From Acidobacteriota bacterium (GTDB lineage: Bacteria; Acidobacteriota; Blastocatellia; Pyrinomonadales; Pyrinomonadaceae), in NCBI GenBank assembly GCA_019639115.1, contig JAHBSM010000004.1, positions 1-64,000 of the forward strand: a stretch of 64,000 bases of DNA, written 5' to 3'. The stretch's first letter is position 1. Every line of letters begins with the position of its first letter. The notes beneath the pieces are model-generated. The model did no database searches. It saw only the letters and a list, made by a program, of their open reading frames with translations, and had not been told where the DNA came from. The position numbers were made by a program, and so were the translations under genes. Of this stretch, positions 16,989 through 24,032 are shown in pieces.

Positions 16989-17780
16989 TCAGCGTTCGCC
17001 TCGTGCGGCCTCTGTTTGTGTCTCAAGGTCAACGGCGAGTTTTCTGGAACCCGGCTGATCGAAGGTCTCCGTCCATCTTAGGGCTTCGTCCAGGATCCTA
17101 AGCTGATATTCGCGATAGTTCGGTTTGCCGGCCACCGAACCAAGATCGCCGTTGTAATATGCAGTCCTCGGTGGACGGATCTTGTCCGTTAGGCCGGGGT
17201 CCACGGACAGGCACATGGTAGGGATGCCGGCCGCCTCGACCACTCGAGCGATAATGCCGACGGTCTGGTGGCAAAGCCGCGACGCCGGTATTAACAGAGC
17301 GGCATGGACGCCGTAACGATGGAGACGTTCGGCGATCTGAGGAGCGATTTCTTCCGCAACCGCGGCGGCGTCAGGGATATGGCTCGAAACTGACCACCAC
17401 ACATTGTTCAGGCTGCCGATGACTCCATTCTCGGAATAGCTGACGAGCCGGTCAATAGGGATCTGGGAGTTTCGGTCGGCGATCACGGACGCAGGGTCGT
17501 ATCCTTTGGCAGCGTAAGCGAGGTCGGCCGCTTCGACCTCGATCGGTATCTCGCGATAACCAAGATCGCCCTGACGCGAATCTAGATCGAAACCCTCGGA
17601 ACCCGCAATGTAGGCACCCGCAGACGAGATCAGCCCGAGATTGAGCATCGGCAGAGCGCGTCTCACAGGCGTGAATGGCGCATGAATGTTCGCGGCCCAC
17701 GGATAGCCGGCGAGACTGTCATTCGGCTGCCAACGTTTGAAACGTGTTTTCAGATCGTCGATGTTTTCGATAGCTTCCAT
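16989..17780 (-). CDS. Glycine/sarcosine/betaine reductase component B-like protein (GrdB/PrdB relative)
   Basis: A 263-residue protein that resembles a part of the GrdB selenoprotein B family: FTPVRRALPMLNLGLISSAGAYIAG, the YREIPIEVEAADL tract with GYDPASVIADRNSQIPIDRL, and RLCHQTVGIIARVVEAAGIPTMCLS. In this family the redox residue lies near this last tract; here a plain Cys is present and no in-frame TGA is seen, so it is not a selenoprotein. The remaining reductase genes are absent, so a glycine-reductase role is unlikely and function is unknown. It is 6 bp downstream of the DUF4149 gene, likely one operon. Confidence 0.72.
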   Translation of the reverse strand: MEAIENIDDLKTRFKRWQPNDSLAGYPWAANIHAPFTPVRRALPMLNLGLISSAGAYIAGSEGFDLDSRQGDLGYREIPIEVEAADLAYAAKGYDPASVIADRNSQIPIDRLVSYSENGVIGSLNNVWWSVSSHIPDAAAVAEEIAPQIAERLHRYGVHAALLIPASRLCHQTVGIIARVVEAAGIPTMCLSVDPGLTDKIRPPRTAYYNGDLGSVAGKPNYREYQLRILDEALRWTETFDQPGSRKLAVDLETQTEAARGER

Positions 17781-17786
17781 AGCGTG

Positions 17787-18314
17787 TCAGACCTTGAATT
17801 CCTTTGAGAAGTCGTACGGGTCGGCCGGCGATGCCTCGCGGCCCGAGAATTTTCGGTTCGCAACGATGAAAAAGGTGATCAACGCCGCGGTCATCGCCGC
17901 CATCAATGCCCACTGCGAGTAATCGTGCAGTGCGTTGAACTGAAGGCGCAACGGATCGTCGATAGGCACTTCGTCGATCGAGCGGCCCATTTGTGCCCGG
18001 ATCGCCGATAGCCAAAGCCCGATCACAAATTGGCCGACCGCACAGGCCGCAATCATCAAAGCGATCAAAAGCCGCTCGGTCCAAAGCCAGAATTGATTCA
18101 CCCTAGCCGAGGCAACGAACGAACTGACGAGCAATATGCCGCCCATGACGACGCCACCGATATTCAATATCGCCAGCGTACGATTGACCACCGCCCCGGC
18201 AAGCTCGCGTTCGGGCAATACGGCAAAGGCGCTCTGCGCGACGGCAATAAAGAAAACCGCGGCCCCGAGCCAGACGGCCAACACCAGCAACCTGATATCC
18301 GAGAAGAATTTCAT
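17787..18314 (-). CDS. DUF4149 (TMEM205-like) membrane protein
   Basis: A 175-residue protein with four hydrophobic segments. The N-terminus IRLLVLAVWLGAAVFFIAVA and the LPERELAGAVVNRTLAILN tract are typical of DUF4149. Function is unknown. ATG 18314 is chosen because AAGG lies 5 bp before it; the frame is open up to a TTG at 18329 but that has no such signal. It lies 63 bp downstream of the WecG-type gene and just upstream of the GrdB-like gene on the same strand. Confidence 0.78.
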   Translation of the reverse strand: MKFFSDIRLLVLAVWLGAAVFFIAVAQSAFAVLPERELAGAVVNRTLAILNIGGVVMGGILLVSSFVASARVNQFWLWTERLLIALMIAACAVGQFVIGLWLSAIRAQMGRSIDEVPIDDPLRLQFNALHDYSQWALMAAMTAALITFFIVANRKFSGREASPADPYDFSKEFKV

Positions 18315-18377
18315 CCGAACCTTAGACAATTATGTAGCGTTTCGCGGCAAAGGTAAAACGCGCGTCCATACCGCTGA

Positions 18378-19139
18378 TCATCGCCCTACGCCGAGAAGCT
18401 GAAGCGCGGCTCGCCAAAGGAAACGCGGGTTGAGTATCAAATATCTCCGCCAGAGGCGTCGGGGCTCTTGTGTAAGCCTAAAGAGCCACTCGAGCCCAAG
18501 CCGGCCAAGCCACGGCGGGCACTCACGAACATTTCCGGCAAAAAAATCGAAGGACGCACCAACACCGAGAGCAACTGCCCCGATACGTTCGCGATGATCG
18601 AACATCCAGTTCTCTTGTTTCGGGCAGCCGAGGCCGACAAAAAGAATGTCGGGTTTCGCCTCGTTAATCGCGGCTACGATCGCGGCGTCCTCTTCGGGTG
18701 TCAATTCACGAAATGGCGGTGACACCGCGTAAACGACCCGGAGCTCGGGCATCTCGGCCGTGATCCGACCGCAGATCGCATCAATGACCTCCTGCGACGC
18801 ACCGTAGAATCCAACTTTGAGACCTGCTTTCTCTGCGTAACGACAAAGTTCGGTCATCAGGTCGTTGGCCCTGACGCGCATCGCAGATCTGAGTCCGCTG
18901 AGCCTCTGCATCCATACGAGCGGCATCCCGTCGGGCACGATCAGATCTGCGGAATTGACGCGGCCGGCATACGCGGGATCGTCAAAGGATTCCATCACCA
19001 TATGGACGGTCGAAAAACAGACGTATCCGCCGCGTCCAACCAGCGCCTCGATCCGTTCGATGATCGAACTCATCGTAACGACGTCAACGTCGAGGCTTAC
19101 GACGCGACACCTCTGCCTTTCGCCGGGATCACTTGTCAT
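18378..19139 (-). CDS. WecG/TagA/CpsF-family glycosyltransferase (GT26)
   Basis: A 253-residue GT26 enzyme. Diagnostic tracts are the N-terminal CFSTVHMVMESFDDPAYAGRVNSADLIVPDGMPLVW, GFYGASQEVIDAI, and DILFVGLGCPKQENWMFDHRERIGAVALGVGASFDFFAG. Members add ManNAc(A) or a similar sugar to a lipid-linked N-acetylhexosamine early in polysaccharide assembly, at the inner face of the membrane. ATG 19139 overlaps the upstream GT4 gene by 11 bp, so the two are probably co-translated. A longer frame from 19172 is rejected. Confidence 0.9.
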   Translation of the reverse strand: MTSDPGERQRCRVVSLDVDVVTMSSIIERIEALVGRGGYVCFSTVHMVMESFDDPAYAGRVNSADLIVPDGMPLVWMQRLSGLRSAMRVRANDLMTELCRYAEKAGLKVGFYGASQEVIDAICGRITAEMPELRVVYAVSPPFRELTPEEDAAIVAAINEAKPDILFVGLGCPKQENWMFDHRERIGAVALGVGASFDFFAGNVRECPPWLGRLGLEWLFRLTQEPRRLWRRYLILNPRFLWRAALQLLGVGR

Positions 19140-20205
19140 TCTTTGCTGCCGCGGCCTCGTAGATCGTATCAAGCCTATCTACGTATTCCGCTATCGAGAA
19201 CTTGTCCCTAACGGTTCTCATTGCCTCCTTGCGGATCGACTCCCAACCCTTCTTGTCGTTGAGAACATGCTTCATCCGCTCAATGAGTTGAGCAGTGTTG
19301 CCGGGTTCAATAATATAGCCGTTCACGCCGTCCACTATTACCTCGGCAACCGAAGCCATCTCCGAGGCTACTACAAGGCAGCCCGACGCCATCGCTTCCA
19401 GCATTGCCATCGGCAAGCCTTCGCCGTAAAGGCTGGGAAGAAGAAAAATGTCGGCCGAATCGAGCGCTTTGAATTTATCAGTGCCGCCGACGACTCCGCC
19501 GTATTCGAATCTATCGCCGAGGACCGCCGAGATTCTGCTCAAGAAAACCTCCCGTTCAGGCCCGTCGCCGAAACATCGCAAGCGAAACTCATATCCGGCG
19601 TTAAGAAGCTCAGCGCTCGCTTTGACGATCTCATTCAGCCCTTTTGACTCGTGCAGCCGTCCAAAAAAAATGACGACCGGCGTATCATTGACAGAGCGGG
19701 CCGGCTCGTCACGAATAGGCACCGCATTCGGCAGAATACGAATGTCGAGCCCCGGCCAACGTCGCTCCAGAGACGCCTTTTCAGTCGAACTTAGCACGAC
19801 CACCGATGCCGCGCGACCAAGCAACCTCCTGGCCGCTCGCTCAACCTTTGGGTCATCCGGTGCCTCGACAAGATACTTTCCGCCGTGCATCGCCAGCACG
19901 ATCGGTACGCGGGCCCTTTGGGCGGCTTCTGCCAGAAACATATCGCGCCAGATCGACCTGTCTGTCAGAGCTGTGTTTATGTGGACCAGATCGGGCCTGA
20001 CACGCCGAAGCCGCGAGTAGAATCTGAAAGGCAGCGTAGCCTGGCGTGCCGCCCAGCGAGCTCCAAACCGTTCCCCGTCCTCGCGTCCGGCCTTGAAATG
20101 TACGAACTCGTGCGGGCTGAACTCGATGATCTGACGAACGACCGTCGAGATGCCGCTGACGTTTCGCGATTCGTCGAGACTCGGGGCTGTAATGACAATT
20201 CTCAT
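19129..20205 (-). CDS. GT4-family glycosyltransferase
   Basis: A 358-residue GT-B enzyme of family GT4. The N-terminus begins MRIVITAPSLDESRNVSGIS; later come VIFFGRLHESKGLNEIVKASAELLNAG and the donor-site tract SLYGEGLPMAMLEAMASGCLVVAS with the EX7E pattern. It probably extends a surface polysaccharide with the GT26 enzyme downstream and the initiating transferase encoded divergently. ATG 20205 is chosen; the frame is open to 20304, but that stretch overlaps the region upstream of the divergent gene and is not conserved-looking. Confidence 0.9.
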   Translation of the reverse strand: MRIVITAPSLDESRNVSGISTVVRQIIEFSPHEFVHFKAGREDGERFGARWAARQATLPFRFYSRLRRVRPDLVHINTALTDRSIWRDMFLAEAAQRARVPIVLAMHGGKYLVEAPDDPKVERAARRLLGRAASVVVLSSTEKASLERRWPGLDIRILPNAVPIRDEPARSVNDTPVVIFFGRLHESKGLNEIVKASAELLNAGYEFRLRCFGDGPEREVFLSRISAVLGDRFEYGGVVGGTDKFKALDSADIFLLPSLYGEGLPMAMLEAMASGCLVVASEMASVAEVIVDGVNGYIIEPGNTAQLIERMKHVLNDKKGWESIRKEAMRTVRDKFSIAEYVDRLDTIYEAAAAKNDK

Positions 20206-20305
20206 CGGACAATGTGAGAGAATAACGCAGCCACGGGCAATTGTCAGCAATGGGCCTGCTCCGCGCTTCGTTAGCGAGCTTTGTGGCATAATTACGACGA
20301 CCAAG

Positions 20306-21835
20306 ATGGAGAGCGAGACCGGGCCAAAGGCGCGCTTTGGCGTCGCCCGAACAAAGAAACGCGTGCCTGAATGGGTGATGCCGGCGACAAAGGTCGCCGT
20401 GTTTGCCGCAGATATCCTTTTATCCGCATTCTGCTTTCTGGCGGCATTTATGTTCCGCTCGGAGAAAAGTGTCGTTTCGGATGATGGATGGGGTTGGTCT
20501 CAAGACTTTTCTCCGTATGCCGGCATACTCGCTTTCGCTGTTGTCGCGCGAGCGCTGATGCTGCTTTACCAACGCGTTTACGATCTAGGCGGGGCCTTTA
20601 CCTACACCCGCGAGGCGATAAAGGTCTTCAAGGCCATTCTGGTCAGTTCTCTTTTGATCGTTGCGTGGGCGTTCCTGTTTCGCGGAGGTTTTGCATTTCG
20701 CGAGTTCTCTTATTCGCGCGGCGTTTTCCTGATCGATTTTGGGATAGCCTTGGCGGCTTTCACGCTGTTTCATTTATCAATACGCGCACTCCAGGCGCGT
20801 TTTCGCGAACGAGGCATCAATCTGATCCCGACCGTGGTCGTAGGCAACAATTCAGAAGCAATGCAGACGATCACCGAACTCACCGAGCGCAGACACTTGG
20901 GCTATCGCGTTATCGGGATGATCGCTGACTCTCCGCCCGAGACACCGGCCGAAGGTGCGGCAATGCCCGCTCTGCTCGGAAGCGTTGACGAGCTATCGGA
21001 CATAATTCGTGAGCTCGAGATACAAGAGGTGATCATTACCGATACGTCGATCAAGAGCGAACGGCTTTTTGACGCAATGATGGCCGTCGGGCGATCGCAG
21101 CGGGTCGAGTTCAGGTTCGCGCCGTCACTGTTCGACCTTTTGCCGCAAAAGACCAGCGTCGATCAGATAGGCGTGCTTCCGATGGTTCGTTTGTTTCGCG
21201 ACCCCTTATCTGACGGACAGCGACTGGTCAAGCGCCTATCTGACATTGTCATTGCGACAATTGCCGCGATCGTCTCGGCACCGATCTGGCTAGCCGCGGC
21301 CATCGCGGTAAAGCTCGATTCTCCCGGCAATGTGATGTTTCGCCAGGAACGCGTCGGGATGGATGGGCGCGTATTTCTTTGTTACAAATTCCGCACGATG
21401 CGGTCCGATGCCGATGACAGCCTCCATCGCGAGGCATACACAAAGAATATCGCCGGCAGATCAGATGGCGATTCTGCGCTTCACGGTAAGGTCAAAGACG
21501 ATCCGCGGATCACCCGAGTAGGCAGTTGGCTTCGCCGGTCAAGCATCGATGAACTGCCGCAGCTTATTAACGTCATCCTAGGCGATATGAGCATCGTTGG
21601 CCCGCGGCCGCCTATACCTTACGAGGTCGAGCAATACGAGCCTTGGCACCGCAAGCGTCTAGATATGAAACCGGGCATCACCGGTTTGTGGCAGGTGTCG
21701 GGACGCAACCGGCTGACATTCGAGGAGATGGTGAGGGTCGATCTCTACTATATCGAGAATTGGTCTCTCCTGCTCGACCTGAGGATCTTATTGCTTACGA
21801 TACCCGCGATACTGAGAGGCGACGAGACGCGATGA
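20306..21835 (+). CDS. Polyprenyl-phosphate sugar phosphotransferase (WcaJ/WbaP-like initiating enzyme)
   Basis: A 509-residue initiating glycosylphosphotransferase. It has four or five N-terminal membrane segments, a CoA-binding-like central domain (NLIPTVVVGNNSEAM), a further membrane helix, then the catalytic bacterial sugar transferase domain: DSPGNVMFRQERVGMDGRVF, YKFRTMRSDAD, RRSSIDELPQLINVILGDMSIVGPRPP and PGITGLWQVSGRNRLTFEEMVRVDLYYIENWSL. It transfers a sugar-1-phosphate to undecaprenyl phosphate. ATG 20306 is chosen because the longer frame overlaps the divergent GT4 gene. It ends in ATGA with prmC. Confidence 0.93.
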   Translation: MESETGPKARFGVARTKKRVPEWVMPATKVAVFAADILLSAFCFLAAFMFRSEKSVVSDDGWGWSQDFSPYAGILAFAVVARALMLLYQRVYDLGGAFTYTREAIKVFKAILVSSLLIVAWAFLFRGGFAFREFSYSRGVFLIDFGIALAAFTLFHLSIRALQARFRERGINLIPTVVVGNNSEAMQTITELTERRHLGYRVIGMIADSPPETPAEGAAMPALLGSVDELSDIIRELEIQEVIITDTSIKSERLFDAMMAVGRSQRVEFRFAPSLFDLLPQKTSVDQIGVLPMVRLFRDPLSDGQRLVKRLSDIVIATIAAIVSAPIWLAAAIAVKLDSPGNVMFRQERVGMDGRVFLCYKFRTMRSDADDSLHREAYTKNIAGRSDGDSALHGKVKDDPRITRVGSWLRRSSIDELPQLINVILGDMSIVGPRPPIPYEVEQYEPWHRKRLDMKPGITGLWQVSGRNRLTFEEMVRVDLYYIENWSLLLDLRILLLTIPAILRGDETR

Positions 21836-22683
21836 CGATCGGCGAGGCTCTTGCGGCGGGCGCGGCACGGCTCCAAGCCGCAGGCATACGAGAAGCACGC
21901 CGCGATGCCGATCTTTTGCTCCGGCACGTTACCGGAGCGACGCGGGCTTGGGTCATCGCTCATCCCGAGGCCGAGATGGCCTCAGAGCAGGCGAAAATAT
22001 TCGCGGATCTGATAAGCCGGCGGGAAGAACACGAGCCGGTCCAGTACATTACAGGAGTTCAAGAGTTCTTCGGCAGGGAATTCGAAGTTTCGCCGGCCGT
22101 GCTGATACCGCGGCCCGAGACAGAGATAGCGGTCGAGGCCGCAGTTGAACATCTGTCCGCCTTAGGCAATCCAAAATTCGTTGAACTTGGCATCGGTTCC
22201 GGTTGTATCTCGATATCGATCCTCGCAGAGGTCGCCTCAGCTCGCGGTATCGGCGTTGACCTGTCGCCGCAAGCGCTGCCCGTAGCCGAACGAAACGCGG
22301 CGAAACATAACGTCGCCGCGCGGCTCGACCTTCGCCGTTCAGATCTGTTCTCGGCGGTGGATGAGACCGGCCTCGACGCGGTCGTTTCCAATCCCCCGTA
22401 CGTGCCTGATGACGTCATCGCTACGCTTGAACCCGAGGTCAACGAGTATGAACCGCGCCTCGCGTTAGCCGGCGGATCGGAAGGGCTCGACGTAGTACGC
22501 AGGATCATTGCCGGCTCGCCGGGCCGTCTGAGGCCGGGCGGGCTGCTCGTGATCGAGATCGGCATTGGGCAGTCATTCGATGTCGAGAATATGTTCGATC
22601 CCGAAAGCTGGACAGAGGCGGCGGTGATACCTGACCTTCAGGGAATTCCCAGAACTCTGAGGGCAATATTCAGAGGCCGTTGA
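21832..22683 (+). CDS. prmC: Peptide chain release factor N5-glutamine methyltransferase
   Basis: A 283-residue PrmC/HemK, normal size. It methylates the Gln of the GGQ motif in RF1 and RF2. Features are EPVQYITGVQEFFGREFEVSPAVLIPRPETE, SAM-binding VELGIGSGCISISIL, and the catalytic NPPY in VVSNPPYVPDD. The start overlaps the stop of the sugar transferase (ATGA at 21832-21835), so a translation-termination enzyme is coupled to an envelope gene. The longer frame from 21643 is a shadow of that gene. Confidence 0.95.
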   Translation: MTIGEALAAGAARLQAAGIREARRDADLLLRHVTGATRAWVIAHPEAEMASEQAKIFADLISRREEHEPVQYITGVQEFFGREFEVSPAVLIPRPETEIAVEAAVEHLSALGNPKFVELGIGSGCISISILAEVASARGIGVDLSPQALPVAERNAAKHNVAARLDLRRSDLFSAVDETGLDAVVSNPPYVPDDVIATLEPEVNEYEPRLALAGGSEGLDVVRRIIAGSPGRLRPGGLLVIEIGIGQSFDVENMFDPESWTEAAVIPDLQGIPRTLRAIFRGR

Positions 22684-22710
22684 ACCTGTCGTAAAGAGCG
22701 AGAAAATCCC

Positions 22711-22740
22711 TTGATTTTATGCAGACATTAGGTTTATTAT
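22711..22740 (+). promoter_or_regulatory. Sigma-70-type promoter of the small membrane protein unit
   Basis: TTGATT at 22711-22716, 18 bp, TATTAT at 22735-22740; RNA would start near 22747. It lies in the gap after prmC and leaves a leader of about 124 nt. Confidence 0.55.
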
Positions 22741-22794
22741 GAGGGTGATTTCCAACAGTAGTTTTGTTCTTTGTCTTGGGACTGTATTGCTTGA

Positions 22795-22841
22795 CGGCCG
22801 CACGGCCCGTGCATGCGTTATTTCAGGAACGGGTGCGGCCG
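22795..22841 (+). promoter_or_regulatory. Strong leader hairpin upstream of the small membrane protein
   Basis: CGGCCGCAC at 22795-22803 pairs with GTGCGGCCG at 22833-22841, and CCGT at 22807-22810 with ACGG at 22829-22832, giving 13 pairs around an 18-nt loop with one small bulge. It ends 16 bp before the GGAGG of the gene. No T-run follows, so it is a leader structure and not a terminator. Confidence 0.6.
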
Positions 22842-22870
22842 CTCGGATATCATTTTCGGAGGTGGCAGTT

Positions 22871-23068
22871 GTGAAGGGTTCGTTAATGGGGCTTCTAGCT
22901 CTGGTTTCGGTGATCATCGCCGCGTTCTCGTTCTATAGGTACATCCAAGCGGCAGAGACCTTGTGGATCGCCCTTGCGATCATATTCCTGGTCGCTGCAC
23001 TCGGACTGGGCGGAGTGTTCCTTTCGGGACGCGTAAATAAGGCCGACGACATACATATCACCGAATAG
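22871..23068 (+). CDS. Small two-helix membrane protein, 65 aa
   Basis: GTG 22871 is preceded by a perfect GGAGG at 22858-22862, 8 bp away, and gives MKGSLMGLLALVSVIIAAF... of 65 residues with two hydrophobic segments (about 4-25 and 31-53) and a short charged tail NKADDIHITE. The longer frame from ATG 22739 would run through the leader hairpin and is not supported. I do not recognise the family. The unit has its own promoter, a structured leader and a strong terminator, so it is regulated separately from prmC and nfuA. Confidence 0.65.
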   Translation: MKGSLMGLLALVSVIIAAFSFYRYIQAAETLWIALAIIFLVAALGLGGVFLSGRVNKADDIHITE

Positions 23069-23138
23069 ATCGAGGGCGTTGTTCGGCGCGGATGCATAGA
23101 GGCGGTCCTCACGTGCGTCCATACTGTTCATTATCCTG

Positions 23139-23165
23139 AAAACGGAGCTCACGGCTCCGTTTTTT
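23139..23165 (+). terminator. Strong intrinsic terminator
   Basis: ACGGAGC at 23142-23148, loop TCACG, GCTCCGT at 23154-23160, followed by TTTTT and preceded by AAA. It closes the small membrane protein unit 70 bp after its stop and insulates it from nfuA. Confidence 0.88.
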
Positions 23166-23196
23166 GCTTGGTAAACAGACTGCGTTGGGCCCAATG

Positions 23197-23236
23197 TTGA
23201 CAAAAATGTAAGGATTTAGCATCCTATTATTTGACC
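23197..23236 (+). promoter_or_regulatory. Candidate Rrf2 operator upstream of nfuA
   Basis: TTGACAAAAATGTAAGG begins at 23197 and GATTT follows; over 26 positions 21 match the suf promoter at 2973-2998. A second TTGAC at 23231 parallels the one at 3003 in the suf site. Only a weak -10 (CATCCT) has the right spacing; TATTAT at 23225-23230 is 22 bp from the TTGACA. The conserved DNA lies 25-64 bp before the nfuA ATG. Confidence 0.65.
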
Positions 23237-23260
23237 GAGCCAATTGGCCGGCAGCAGCTA

Positions 23261-23839
23261 ATGCCGAAGATCGCAGACATCCAAGAGACCCCGAATCCGA
23301 ACGCCGTCAAGTTCATCTTGAAGGAGCCGGTATCGTATGGGACGTCACATTCATTCAAGACTGCGGAAGATGCCGCTGGTGATGAACTTGCACGTTCAAT
23401 ATTTGAGGTGGGCGAGGTCGTGTCGGTTTTCTACATGGATAAGATGGTAACGGTCGAAAAGACCGATGACGCGGAATGGGACGAAGTGCTGCCCGCGTTG
23501 GCCGTACCGATAAGGGCGGCTGCTTCGGTCCAGACGGCGGCTCCGGCTAATAACGGCCAGGCGGCTACTGCGGTTGGCGGCGCGATCGCTGCTGCTGTCG
23601 CGATGAGCGATGATCCGAGGCTCCGCGAGATAGATGCTCTGCTCGACGAGCGCATCAGGCCGTATCTGGCAGGTGATGGCGGCTGGCTCGAGATCATCGG
23701 CCTGGAGGCAAATGACCTTCAGATCAGATATCAGGGCGCATGCGGCAGCTGTCCGAGCTCGTTGACCGGGACATTGATGGCCATCGAGAACATGATCCGG
23801 GAAGAGATCGACCCCGAGATCACTGTTTCTGCCGTATGA
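23261..23839 (+). CDS. nfuA: Fe-S carrier NfuA-like (Nfu_N plus NifU C-terminal domain)
   Basis: A 192-residue protein with two domains. The N-terminal 85 residues (IQETPNPNAVKFILKEPVS..., MDKMVTVEK) are the Nfu_N fold; an Ala-rich linker of about 30 residues follows; the C-terminal NifU domain has GDGGWLEIIGLE and the cluster motif QGACGSCPSS (CxxC). It carries and delivers Fe-S clusters to target proteins. ATG 23261 is the start; a TTG at 23231 lies inside the operator-like DNA. It is unlinked to the suf run but shares its upstream motif. Confidence 0.93.
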   Translation: MPKIADIQETPNPNAVKFILKEPVSYGTSHSFKTAEDAAGDELARSIFEVGEVVSVFYMDKMVTVEKTDDAEWDEVLPALAVPIRAAASVQTAAPANNGQAATAVGGAIAAAVAMSDDPRLREIDALLDERIRPYLAGDGGWLEIIGLEANDLQIRYQGACGSCPSSLTGTLMAIENMIREEIDPEITVSAV

Positions 23840-23887
23840 TAGCGGCTCCCCTGCATCTCTCTATTTCGTTGATACATAAAGAAATCC

Positions 23888-23917
23888 TTGACATCGTCGA
23901 ACCGTTTTGGCGATAAT
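23888..23917 (+). promoter_or_regulatory. Sigma-70-type promoter of the GAF-like gene
   Basis: TTGACA at 23888-23893, 18 bp, GATAAT at 23912-23917, with a leader of about 110 nt before ATG 24033. AAAGGAG lies 7-14 bp before the start. The best -35 box in the window. Confidence 0.7.
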
Positions 23918-24032
23918 TCCCCGTAGGGCGCTCTGCTGCCTTTACCGCTTATCTGTCCACGATCATAATTCCTATTGCCGGCAGTAAGGCCCTCGTATAT
24001 TGCTTCGTCACGATAACTAAAGGAGATACCTT

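Noticed and set aside
16989-17780. Selenoprotein call for the GrdB-like gene
   Set aside because: No in-frame TGA and no SECIS-like hairpin; the site holds an ordinary Cys.
22739-22870. Extended N-terminus of the small membrane protein from ATG 22739
   Set aside because: This stretch holds the strong leader hairpin, and a perfect ribosome-binding site points to GTG 22871.
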